From Hespellia stercorisuis DSM 15480 (GTDB lineage Bacteria; Bacillota; Clostridia; Lachnospirales; Lachnospiraceae), in assembly GCF_900142165.1 (NCBI RefSeq), contig NZ_FQZY01000045.1, forward strand, positions 1-34,044: DNA of 34,044 nt, read 5' to 3'. Made by a program: the position numbers and the translations under genes. Below the pieces are notes generated by a model. The model ran no database searches. It saw only the letters and a list, made by a program, of their open reading frames with translations, and was not told where the DNA came from. This document shows, one piece after another, positions 8,848 through 17,776 of the stretch. Numbering within the stretch: position 1 is the stretch's first letter; each line of letters opens with the position of its first letter.

Positions 8848-11800
8848 TGTTCATCTTCCCCCTTCAAGCTAATTGCATATAAGAAAATATCTGGCGCAGT
8901 TGGATGCTCCATTGAATTTAGTATTCCTCTATGTTCCAGATCAAGCAATAACCCATCACCTTGGTTAGTCATATAGATATCCATCGTGCCATCTATAACA
9001 TCACTACATAACTCCACATCAACTGGATTTATATTAAAAAGGAAAAAATCGCCCTTGTGAGACTTACTATATACATGTCCTTCAAAAATGCCATTCTCTG
9101 CATCAATTACATCTGTTAACTTCAAGTAATATTTATTAAAGAACCACTGTTTCTCAACAAACTCACCTCGAACAATCTGATTAAAATATGCTTCGGTTAT
9201 TTTGTAAGATCTACCAACAAAATCCTCTTTAGCATAAAATGTTCTGCGTTCTTCTAATAACAGCGTGCTCTTCCTGAACTGTAGAATCTTCGTTTTCTCA
9301 TAAAACTGAATAGTGTATTCTTGAAACGAATTTAAATCTGTAATAGTACTTATTTGTCCACTCTCCAACAATTTACTGGTAAGTATTTTCTCTTCATCAG
9401 TATTATACACCTCAAAAAACACTTTATTCTTACCGTAAAACATTGGTTTTATTGTCACTTTTGGGGGCTTATCAAAACATAATATTTCTGTTTTCTCTTC
9501 ATCAATAACACACTTATTATAGCAAGACAATGCATGTTTTGCTTTGCCATTTGCAGTAAAAACTAGCGTAACATATCTATTTCCATTTTTATAAGATGAC
9601 AAAAAGAAAACCGGAAGTTGTTTGTAATATCCCCTATCAATGAGCTTAATGTCATCCTCTGCCAATGTCCCTGATTCTGTATAAAGAAGCAATCCATCAC
9701 ATTCCGAATCATACAAGGTCAAGACACTCTTATCATTAATGTCATCTATCCATAAGTCATCGGATTGCGAGCACCATTCACAACCTGATAACTTGTAAAA
9801 TCCAAAATCAAAAGGTATGTAATAGCTATAATATATTCCTGCATAATTGAACTGAATAAACCCCGGATTGAAGTCCTTCGCTTGTACCTCATCATCAATG
9901 CCGTGATCTAATAATTCAGATGTCACCTGAACCCTATAAATCGAATCAGCTAGCATCTCTTTCGAGTATGTAAGTTCTGTATCAAAAACCATATCAGCTT
10001 GTAAAAGTGTATTTTTACGGCCTGATACAAGCTGATTCACTTCAATTTCGTATATGCCAGTTTCCTGTAAATCCAGCTCAACAACATACTTTGTAGAACC
10101 AGGTTTTTCAGTAACTTTGTACTGCATCTCACTTAACTTATGCGGCTTCCCATTAATATCTATTTCAAATTTAGTTGATGAGTTATCTGCTTCAAAAACG
10201 ACAAAACAATCATCATGATAAACAGGTATTATTTTATCTTCATTCTCTTTTTGAATTCCGCAATTAGAATATAATTGTCCAAAAACACCAGGTTTTGCCA
10301 TAGAAGAAAAATTGAAAATATCATGTCCTATTTCTATGGCATCTCCCATTCTAACCAACTTATATCCGATGCAATAATTCTCTTTGGGAAGGATGTTGTC
10401 TATTGTTGCTTCGCCCTTCTTATAGACGATATATACTGTTCCTTCAAAATCTGTATTGTTACTAACTTCCTGACCTTCGTTGTTGAAAACTATACAGTTG
10501 CGATAAAGCTTATCTCTACTGTCATATATAATTTCATTGCCAGCCACTAATCGGTATGTAAGTTTTCCTAACGGTTTTACCAATTCAATTTTTTCTGTAT
10601 TAACCTGATAGCCACCGATTATTTCACGAATATCACAATTATTATTTCTATATATTTCTTTACCGTCATTAAGTACAACTACTTCAATATCCCTATAGTC
10701 ATACTGTGATTTCACTCTATGCGCAGGGGGATTAAGGTACACTGAATTGTTAAGCATTAAGAACTTTGGCTCCCAGTGTGATCTTAATTCAGAATCACTC
10801 TTCTTGTGCTCATGGCCTCCTCTGGCACTTTCTTCTAATGTCTTCTCCCAACCATCATATCCAACTTTTAAGTATGGATTAAAGATCTTTACATCCTTAT
10901 CCCAGAAGCGTCGATCTATCAGTTTTACAATAATAATACTTAACTTAATAACAGCATCCAATCCATCTTCACGATTGATCAACTGCTTTGTTGCAGTTAT
11001 TAACTTGTAGGTTTTCTGGGTGACTTTAATAGATATATCATCTCCATCAGAAAGCATGTTATTTCTCAATCCTTCAAAAACAAATTGAAAATCTTCATAA
11101 GGTTCTTCTGGGAGATCGTACTCAAAATTCAGTTTATAAATGTCAAAAACAAATTCAAAGAATGCAGGGAGAAATGTTTGTGGCACAATTGCATTTTCCA
11201 GGGCCACGTTAATGATTCTGATTCTGCTGCCAGATTCAGATTGTTTCTTATACTTACTTAAAATAGAACGTATTTTACCTTCAACCTTTTGTTCAGAAAA
11301 TCTTTCATAAAGTGATTTATAGGTATCACGTACACTATCATAATAATTTCCATCATATTCAAGCATCGCAACAAGAACTAGCGAAACAACAATTATTTCC
11401 TGATTTCTACAATATCCACTATATGAACCAACTACTTGCATAAGATTACTCTCAGCTCTACTATGGATTTCATTTATCGCAGACTCATTATTCAAAATAT
11501 CAATCAGATCTGTACCAATATTTTTCTTTTCCTTAACAAGTTTACACAAATAAGCAAGTTTATTCTCAAACTGTGCATTTCGAATTCTTGTATTTAACAT
11601 ATCAAGAGGTTTTGCCTGCTCTTCTTCGGTAACAATTCCATCTTCAAGCACGTCATCAATTGCCTTACAAAGTTCAGCACTTGGTTTGTGACCTCTAATG
11701 CTATCCCCATAAGCATCCATCCACTCTTTAAGGTGCAATACTTCAGCCTCATTCACCTCACCATCGCAAACTACGCCTTCGACAATCCCATTAATCTCAT

Positions 11801-12059
11801 AAATGCGCGATGATCTATCTTCTATTTTTTTCAGATGTTCTTCACAAGTATTCAACATCAAATCTTTTTCATTATCATCGATCATATGATCTTCAAGTAC
11901 AGAATCAACCATCTTAATCAATTCTATCTGATATTTTTCATACGCAAGATTTCTATTTTTATCTACCCATGACTGAAGGCGCACTACTTCCCTATCATTT
12001 ATTACACCATCAAAATTTATGCCTTTAATAATCCCAATAAGCTCGTTTATATTTTGCAA
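8844..12059 (-). CDS. Large protein with tandem TerB-like modules (defence operon partner)
   Basis: I do not recognise this 1071-aa protein as a whole. Its first 160 residues hold two copies of a ~75-residue helical module. FDGVINDREVVRLQSWV (16-32) is repeated as CDGEVNEAEVLHLKEWM (98-114), each followed by a second DG/DD-type helix start (LEDHMIDD at 55-62, LEDGIVTE at 138-145). This resembles the TerB fold seen in front of BRCT and exonuclease domains. A helical middle follows, then from ~400 a long beta-rich region without catalytic motifs I can name. No signal peptide or membrane segment is seen. The TTG start 12059 has AAGGAGG eight bases upstream. It overlaps the helicase start by four bases, so the two are coexpressed. 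Its position matches DruH in Druantia III, but the resemblance is positional only. Confidence 0.8.
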   Translation of the reverse strand: MQNINELIGIIKGINFDGVINDREVVRLQSWVDKNRNLAYEKYQIELIKMVDSVLEDHMIDDNEKDLMLNTCEEHLKKIEDRSSRIYEINGIVEGVVCDGEVNEAEVLHLKEWMDAYGDSIRGHKPSAELCKAIDDVLEDGIVTEEEQAKPLDMLNTRIRNAQFENKLAYLCKLVKEKKNIGTDLIDILNNESAINEIHSRAESNLMQVVGSYSGYCRNQEIIVVSLVLVAMLEYDGNYYDSVRDTYKSLYERFSEQKVEGKIRSILSKYKKQSESGSRIRIINVALENAIVPQTFLPAFFEFVFDIYKLNFEYDLPEEPYEDFQFVFEGLRNNMLSDGDDISIKVTQKTYKLITATKQLINREDGLDAVIKLSIIIVKLIDRRFWDKDVKIFNPYLKVGYDGWEKTLEESARGGHEHKKSDSELRSHWEPKFLMLNNSVYLNPPAHRVKSQYDYRDIEVVVLNDGKEIYRNNNCDIREIIGGYQVNTEKIELVKPLGKLTYRLVAGNEIIYDSRDKLYRNCIVFNNEGQEVSNNTDFEGTVYIVYKKGEATIDNILPKENYCIGYKLVRMGDAIEIGHDIFNFSSMAKPGVFGQLYSNCGIQKENEDKIIPVYHDDCFVVFEADNSSTKFEIDINGKPHKLSEMQYKVTEKPGSTKYVVELDLQETGIYEIEVNQLVSGRKNTLLQADMVFDTELTYSKEMLADSIYRVQVTSELLDHGIDDEVQAKDFNPGFIQFNYAGIYYSYYIPFDFGFYKLSGCEWCSQSDDLWIDDINDKSVLTLYDSECDGLLLYTESGTLAEDDIKLIDRGYYKQLPVFFLSSYKNGNRYVTLVFTANGKAKHALSCYNKCVIDEEKTEILCFDKPPKVTIKPMFYGKNKVFFEVYNTDEEKILTSKLLESGQISTITDLNSFQEYTIQFYEKTKILQFRKSTLLLEERRTFYAKEDFVGRSYKITEAYFNQIVRGEFVEKQWFFNKYYLKLTDVIDAENGIFEGHVYSKSHKGDFFLFNINPVDVELCSDVIDGTMDIYMTNQGDGLLLDLEHRGILNSMEHPTAPDIFLYAISLKGEDEQ

Positions 12060-12182
12060 CCTTCAATCCTCCTTAGTAAATTTTCACTTATTTCTATTCC
12101 CCATAAAGTTTATAACCTATAGATGCTGATTTATCACTTTCGCATCTTTTTAGTATAAATATAATTCAACAACATTATTAAG

Positions 12183-12370
12183 CTACTCAGCAATCTTCGC
12201 AAATGGTTTATTCAAATCCAGCGTTTTCACGCCAATTTCACTCCCATACATCGATTACTTGTTTGTCTGCCATTTATTTTTCCTCCATCTTTGCTGGGTA
12301 TCTTTCTCCCAGCTTAGTTTTTCCTTGATCACATCCTATCAAATGAGCTGTCCCATTATCAGTACTCCTT
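12183..12370 (-). pseudogene. Decayed coding remnants between HTH gene and TerB-like gene
   Basis: Short coherent reading frames survive without full genes. One ends ...KLGERYPAKMEEK at a stop that overlaps an ATG beginning MADKQVIDVWE, which itself hits a stop. A further frame reads IGVKTLDLNKPFAKIAE and stops at 12183. This looks like the junction of two former genes, the second reduced to its ends by deletion. I cannot name the family. A hairpin GCTGGG/CCCAGC (12293-12313) lies inside the remnant; read on the plus strand it is followed by TTAGTTTTT. Confidence 0.35.
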
Positions 12371-12378
12371 CCTAATCG

Positions 12379-12585
12379 TTATCGCTCCGGTAGAATTTCT
12401 AAAATATCATCAACACTGCATTCAAACTTTCTGCAAATCCGAACAATGATTTCCATTGAAACAAATTCATTTCTTGAGAGTTTTGCTAATGTGTTCGTAC
12501 TTATACCAACTGCTTTGGCAAATTCCGTTTTATTCATTTCTTTATCAATTAGCATTTTGAAAAGTTTATTGTATGTAACATCCAT
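12379..12585 (-). CDS. Small Cro/CI-type HTH regulator (cassette 2)
   Basis: This 68-aa single-domain HTH protein has the core EFAKAVGISTNTLAKLSRNE at residues ~20-39 and ends DDILEILPER. Its ATG has a strong AGGAGG six bases upstream. It lies ~320 bp upstream of the TerB-like/helicase operon on the same strand and is the only regulator near it, so operon control is likely. It is a clear paralogue of the protein at 2397-2606 (same length, shared YNKL, LIDKEM, LAKL and DILE blocks). Such stand-alone XRE proteins commonly precede restriction or other defence genes in Firmicutes. Confidence 0.85.
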   Translation of the reverse strand: MDVTYNKLFKMLIDKEMNKTEFAKAVGISTNTLAKLSRNEFVSMEIIVRICRKFECSVDDILEILPER

Positions 12586-12644
12586 GATGTGCCTCCTGCT
12601 TCCAACTAAGGAATTGTCATTACGGGGTAAAATAACCTATCGTC

Positions 12645-12673
12645 ATTATACCACTCAGATTATCAAATACAAA
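12645..12673 (-). promoter_or_regulatory. Probable promoter of the HTH gene
   Basis: On the minus strand a perfect TATAAT (-10, 12645-12650) is preceded at 17 bp by TTTGTA (weak -35, 12668-12673). It lies 60 bp upstream of the HTH ATG. Two copies of GTCATTA (12616-12622 and 12642-12648) fall between or on the -10 and the gene and could be autoregulatory half-sites. Confidence 0.5.
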
Positions 12674-12795
12674 GAATATTATTGGGACTTTGCAAATAAA
12701 ATTTCCCATCTTTTACAATTTGATTCCTTTATATCGCAGAATATATCTGCGAACAGGGGCATTTTCTACAAGACTTTTAAACCGTTATAGGCTGT

Positions 12796-12890
12796 ATGTA
12801 AATTCCAGGGGCACTGTTTTTTCTGACATATACATTGTGAACCCCAAAAAATCAACTCAGAAAGGTAGGAATTTACAATGTCAGAAAAAA
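12796..12890 (+). promoter_or_regulatory. Candidate pseudoknotted RNA leader overlapping a start codon
   Basis: Two exact complementarities occur in interleaved order: TGTAAATTCC (12796-12805) with GGAATTTACA (12868-12877), and TTTTTTCTGACAT (12816-12828) with ATGTCAGAAAAAA (12878-12890). The arms run A, B, A', B', the order of a pseudoknot. GGGGCAC (12807-12813) can also pair with GTG(AA)ACCCC (12836-12845). The A' arm fills the gap between a possible ribosome site (AAAGGTAGG) and the ATG at 12878, and B' contains that ATG. This suggests translational control or an element terminus. No known riboswitch was recognised. Confidence 0.35.
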
Positions 12891-13554
12891 TTTTAGATAA
12901 AAAGGCTATTCGCTACAAAAGCAATGAAAAGGAGATTTTGAAATGTTTTGCAAATACTCCATGCTTCTTTGGAGTAAACAAGATTGTTTAAAATGTCACC
13001 ATCCAATCCATTGATTCTGAAATACTTGAAAAAAGTCAGTAGCTATAATAACCTCTGTAAAACCAATCCAACTATGGATTTCGATGACGATTCTGTATCT
13101 GTGTACCGTCGTTACTACAGTATTAATATTTCAGATAATAAATTTGGAAATCATACCGTTTCGCAAGGAAGCAAACCACCATACACGTATTCTACCCGCT
13201 TAACATTAATTCATGGTGGCTTAGATGTGGATACCGCAAGTATGGAAGGACTCTGGAAACGTTATCAGCACGCTTGCGAACTTCTTGAAGGATACGGTAT
13301 TGTTCTCGATAATAACATTCCTCTTGTTCCTTACACCATGGAATTCAGTATTACATTTGTATGCGATGATGTATTACCTCTCCGCACACGCAAATATATC
13401 ATCAACTCTTTTTCCGAGGGTCATTACGCTTCAGATTCAAAACATTACACCGGAACCAGCACTCCAACAGACAAACATACTGCTCACAGTCAATGTCAGT
13501 AACTTAGTAAAAATTCATGGAGAAAGCATACAGACAATGTTATGGAGATATTAA
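12878..13554 (+). pseudogene. Unidentified gene broken by two frameshifts
   Basis: Three adjoining frames read as one protein of ~225 residues. The first, from ATG 12878, begins MSEKILDKKAIRYKSNEKE and stops near 12990. The second is the 172-residue frame with YRRYYSINISDNKFGNH and MEGLWKRYQHACELLEGYG, ending at 13502. The third continues LVKIHGESIQTMLWRY and ends at 13554. Each change needs a one- or two-base shift. I do not recognise the family. A faint likeness to the AMP nucleosidase N-terminal domain (YSTRLTL, IPLVPY, HYTGT in order) is too weak to name it. It sits among insertion-sequence remains and is probably dead. Confidence 0.4.
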
Positions 13555-13740
13555 CTTAAGAGTAGAAACAACTACCAGCATATAAAAACACAAAAAAGAG
13601 GACTTGGAATATGAGATCCGTTGTCCAACTGTGTGAAAATTCATATGACCAAAAGACGAAAACAGCCGAATTTTGAAAAATGGTTGCATTCATCTGAAAG
13701 TGTACTATTATATAAGATGTGTTATCGTTTTTAATGCGTG

Positions 13741-15007
13741 TTAGTTTCGATAACAAAAACTAAGTGGTAGCTTGAATCTTTTCTGTCGGGGAAAGATTCT
13801 ATTAGGTCTGATTGCTTCGATATTTTGAGCAATCAGACCTTCCACATCTAAAATTGTCTTCCCATCATGAATACGCAGAAAATCTCTGCAGATTTTGAAG
13901 GCTTCAGAATAATTAGCCTGATACTCGTACTTCATTTCACCGCTGTCTATCGTTGTGTTTACTACTATTTCCGTCTCAAAATTGTGAAGGATCGCCCTTG
14001 CCCATACTTCCTGAATAATATATTTATATTTTTTTGAACGGAAAGCTTTTAGGCATAAGGGATATTTAATATCCCGGAACGCATTTTCTTCGCTCCATCT
14101 CAAGTGATAAAGATCCTTAAATTCACTTATATCGAATTCAAGGTTTGGAAGATTAGTAATAAGATTTTCAAAGCAGTTTTCTGAAATTTCAATCCTGACA
14201 ATGCGAAGAGCGATCGTGTATTATGGATTATCTTCCGAAAGATAATCCATAGGAACATCTTTGCAAATATGTCTGTAGTTATCTTCTTTATCTGCCTACA
14301 GCCGATTCTTTTTGGACCGCGACCCGCTAAGAATACGATCCACATGACAATCGATTTCACGAATTCCGTCAAGAGAGAAACCAAGCAGGCTTTCTGTTTT
14401 TTTATCAGTGCAACGAATTAAAAAAGACTGATCATTTTCAATGACGTGAGCAAAATCGTTAAAAGAAGCATATCCTCTATCACAGATATAGATCGTAGCT
14501 GGATCAGTAGCATCGGCAGCATCAACCATTTCACAGAAGGCACTATATTCATTATGTTTCCGGCCAGACTGAATTACAATATCTTGAAAACGTCTGTCCT
14601 GGATGGAATAAAAAGCATTGATATGAATTTGATTATATTCTCTTGGTGATTTATTATTTGGTTCGTAAAAGGTATCGTTGTCATCTGGGTTTCTGAAAAT
14701 ATCTACGGCGGAACCGTCACAGGCAATGAGTTGATACTTATCTTTGTAAAGGTTCTTTTTAAATTTTTTGTTAAAGAGGAAAAGGAACTTGCGAAGAGCA
14801 TCTTGTTTTAACTTGAATCGCTGTTTATGAAATGCTGCTTTTGAGAGAGCAGCTATAATCCATCCGAAGTATCGATAGAGTTTTTCTTTAACGAGGTCAC
14901 CTTCCATGGTCAAAAACATAAGCAAAAAATCCTTAAATCCAAATTTCCTGTTGTGTGAGAAATCCTTACCGGGATGAACGGCGTAATCATCTGGATTAGA
15001 GGCAAAC
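13741..15007 (-). pseudogene. IS4-family transposase, two internal stops, 5' end lost
   Basis: One reading frame runs from the IS21 boundary to the stop at 13741, interrupted by TAG (14296-14298) and TAA (14221-14223). No frameshift is needed. The DDE residues are visible: D in YQLIACDGSAVDIFRNP, D in YICDRGYASFNDFAHV, and E in HLRWSEENAFRDIKYPL. The end FKLPLSFCYRN is typical of this IS4 subgroup. Upstream of 14925 the frame continues through SNPDDYAVHPGKDFSHNRKF to about 15000, where the IS21 element begins and the transposase N-terminus is missing. It is therefore inactive and older than, or contemporary with, the IS21 arrival. Confidence 0.8.
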
Positions 15008-15053
15008 TGTAAATGGCGATACCCAACGGTCGCTTTTGCGGAGCTAATCGGCC
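15008..15053. repeat. IS21 left inverted repeat
   Basis: It starts TGTAAATGGCG and contains GGTCGCTTTTGCGG and AATCGGCC. It is paired with the reverse complement of 17465-17510. Confidence 0.65.
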
Positions 15054-15160
15054 GCGATGCGCAGCAGAGCGGCTATATAATACTTACCATTTAGCATAGA
15101 TCGTTCCATAATGATGGTAACCACTTCAACGTGGAAATACATCATGAGGAGGATAATGCT

Positions 15161-16691
15161 ATGCTCGATTACAAAGAGATCATTATCAAACACTATGCTC
15201 TGAACATGTCCGGCCGTAAGATTGCCGGATGATATCACAAACTATGGGATTGCAGAACTGGTCTATGGTAGCAGTCCATCTTCAAATGGCAGGGATGATA
15301 GTTACGAATTGCCCGACTATTCCAAAGTCAATAGTCAGATGCGAACACGTAAGAACATGACACTCGTTTATCAATGGAATCGTTACAAGAAAGAATGTAT
15401 TGCTGATGAACGTAAGTTTTATTCTTACAGGCAGTTCTGCGACCGTTATAGCAGTTGGTACGATGACAATGATGAGAGTGCTCATTTTACACCAATCATT
15501 GGGCAAACCATGGAGGTTGACTTCGCTGGTAAGACATTTGAACTGACCAACAGGCTGACCGGAGAGATAATACCTATTGTTGTTTTCGTATCCCTCCTTC
15601 CATACTCACAGTATATTTATGCGGAAGGGATGGTATCAACAAAAGAACCCCAGTGGATTCAGGTCAATAATAATGCACTGGCATATTTCGGTGGAGTAAC
15701 GCCACTTACAATCTGTGATAATTGCAAGCAGACTGTGATCACCAACATCGACTGGATACAACCGGAATTAAATAAGGATTATGCAGAATGGGCGGATCAT
15801 AATCATACAGCTATTCTACCGGCTAAAGTTCGGAAGCCCAAATTTAAGAGTTCTGTTGAAAATGCAGTCGGTATTCTCGAAAAGGGATTTTTTCATGACA
15901 TGGAAGAGTGTCCCTACTTCAACATCGAACAGTTTAATGCTGAATTGTGGGAAAATGTCGCTAAACTGAACCAGGAACCATTTAAGAACAAGGAGCATAA
16001 TCGATGCTACTACTGGGAAGAAGAAAAGACTGAGTTAATGCCCCTCCCTCCAATACCTTACGAGTACATGGAGAGAAAAGAGGCAAAGGTGTCAAGCGAC
16101 TTCCATGTACGCTTTGACAATGCTTATTATAGCGTAGATAAAGCATTTAAGCATCAAAAAATATCGGTAAGCGCAACTTCTTCTAAAGTGAGAATCTTTT
16201 CAAAGAACGGTGAGTTTATTTGCGAACACCAGCGAGCTGTGCATAAAGGACAATGGTGTACCAATCCAGAACATCTGCCAAAAGACTACAATGGATACCG
16301 GGAATGGAATGCTGAATACTTCATTCGTAAGGCAATGACCATTGGACCACATACGGTAGACGTAATAAAATATGTCCTTGCATGCCATAAACTAGAGGTT
16401 CAGACTTATCGTATGTGCCTTGGCATCCTGAATTACTCTCAAAAATACGGAAAGGAAGCACTAGAAGAATGCTGTCGGCAGGCATTATCAGTAAACAAAG
16501 TAACTTATACTTACATAAAGAATTCTATACCTGCTATTGCAGAAGAATTCACATCTCCGGAAACAAAAGCAAAAATCAACGAAGAACGCAACAAAGGTGC
16601 ATATGTCATGGATGCAAGTGCCATAGACATCAATAAACTTCTTTCCAAAAGCCAGGATCTGGCACGTACTGTCGGAAAGGAGGGCAAGTAA
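15161..16691 (+). pseudogene. istA: IS21 transposase IstA, internal deletion
   Basis: The original start is ATG 15161 after GAGGAGG and reads MLDYKEIIIKHYALNMSGRK, the standard IstA opening, then stops at ~15230. The frame resumes at PDDITNYGIAELVYGSS and runs 489 residues to 16691. About 25 residues, the helix-turn-helix part, and the frame were lost at the join. The DDE domain is visible, with TMEVDFAGKTFEL (first D), PLTICDNCKQTV (second D) and a Glu within VRKPKFKSSVENAVG, followed by the Mu-type C-terminal region. DNA binding through the HTH should be gone, so the protein is unlikely to transpose. Confidence 0.85.
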
Positions 16692-16693
16692 TT

Positions 16694-17439
16694 ATGCTTA
16701 CAGGAGAAAAAATGGTAAACAGCCTTGTGGATGAACTGAATGAAATCGGAATGCCAAGCATGGCTGCCACATTGGACAAAATATATCATTCTGAACGTTT
16801 TCTATCGTTGGATCATTTGACATTGATGTCAGAACTGATTGGGTCAGAATACGGGATAAGATAAACAAGCGAGTTAACAACCGGCTTCGTCATGCAAAAC
16901 TGATTGGATGCCCTCAAACACTTGGAGAATGCCAGAATTCAAGAACCAGAGAGTATCTGCCGGTAAGAATTACCGAAGTATTATCTTCCATTGCATTTGT
17001 CCCGGATGGACTCAATGTATGCATTTTGGGGCCGTCAGACAGCGGTAAAACACATCTTGCTAAGGCATTGGGCATAGTTGCCTGTAATGATTACAAGGTG
17101 GAATATCACCACTGTGAGTCTTATCTTGAAGGCATGGTTTCACTAAAAGAAACGGATTATAAAAAATATGACCGAAAGATGACGTTGCTCTCGAAACTTG
17201 ATCTGTTGATATTGGATGATTTCCTTCCCCACACCATTACAGATGAGCGGGAAATAAAAGTTATGTTTTCTGTTTTGGAGAAACGGTGTGAAGCATCAAA
17301 AAGCACAATTGTCCGCTCACAACGTGAGCCAAAAAGCTGGGCATCTATGATATTAAATGATGAAGTGGCCTCGAATGCAATCACGAAGAGAGCAACGAAG
17401 CATTATACCGTAGTAATTAACACAAAATCAGCCAACTAA
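16694..17439 (+). pseudogene. istB: IS21 helper ATPase IstB, frameshifted
   Basis: The ATG follows istA by two bases and reads MLTGEKMVNSLVDELNEIGM, stopping near 16862. The frame then shifts, and NKRVNNRLRHAKLIGCPQ leads into the AAA+ core with Walker A GPSDSGKT (at ~17028) and Walker B LDLLILDDFLP. It ends ...VINTKSAN at 17439. One small indel near 16850-16860 separates the two parts. IstB normally assembles on DNA and delivers target to IstA; here it is split. Confidence 0.85.
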
Positions 17440-17464
17440 ACACTGGCCGTTATCACCGCCGGGT

Positions 17465-17510
17465 GGCCGCTGGTAATCGCATCAGCGACCGCTGACTGGC
17501 GCCAATTTCA
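17465..17510. repeat. IS21 right inverted repeat
   Basis: It ends ...GGCGCCAATTTCA. Its reverse complement begins TGAAATTGGCG and aligns to the left end without gaps over the outer 26 bases (19 identical). Confidence 0.65.
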
Positions 17511-17776
17511 CTGGATAACTACCGCTTCCATCACGCTTGCCAACCGCCGTATATCTGGTAATGAAATCCAGAATGCTGGATGAAAAACGATGCTTATTTG
17601 AAAATGTCACCACCGGATCCGTATCATATTTTCTCAGTTCCAGCTTTCCAAACCGGTTGATACAAAAAACCCCCACCATTTCTTTCCCTGAAAAAAACAG
17701 ACAGCTCATGATTTCTCATAAACGGTCCGCCTTTCTTTGCGATATTTATCCAATCGAACATATCGATACAATATCT
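17511..17776 (-). other. Unrecognised coding remnant beside IS21
   Basis: A minus-strand frame (to 17709) contains GVFCINRFGKLELRKYDTDP and HRFSSSILDFITRYTAVGKR, which looks like real protein, and runs into the IS21 end at 17510. The family is unknown. It appears to be an internal fragment with neither natural end. No promoter or ribosome site is clear. Confidence 0.3.

Larger units (their letters stand above)
15008..17510 (+). mobile_element. Defective IS21-family element with 46-bp imperfect ends
   Basis: The element is 2503 bp. Its ends, 15008-15053 and 17465-17510, are imperfect inverted repeats beginning TG and ending CA as expected for IS21. The outer 26 positions match at 19, and an inner block shares GGTCGCT, TGCG and CGGCC. 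It encodes istA and istB in the standard order, both damaged. No clean target-site duplication is visible. The left flank is the IS4 transposase and the right flank an unrelated remnant, so a deletion or recombination has removed one original flank. A CTGGAT at 14991-14996 and at 17511-17516 is suggestive but separated from the left end by 11 bases. Confidence 0.75.

Noticed and set aside
3733-12059. Firm assignment as Druantia type III (druH/druE)
   Set aside because: The helicase domain order and size fit DruE, but I cannot align the partner to DruH without a search, and the NERD gene is extra. It is kept as a hypothesis only.
12878-13554. Identification as AMP nucleosidase
   Set aside because: A few short blocks occur in a similar order, but spacing differs and no catalytic domain is present.
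13556-13756. A 66-residue minus-strand open frame next to the IS4 end
   Set aside because: It has no start signal or family resemblance and lies in the non-coding end of the element.
14127-14384. A separate 85-residue minus-strand gene within the IS4 element
   Set aside because: It is in a different frame from the transposase, which reads through this region with only two nonsense codons.
14991-17516. CTGGAT as the IS21 target-site duplication
   Set aside because: The left copy is 11 bases away from the inferred element end, and six bases can match by chance.
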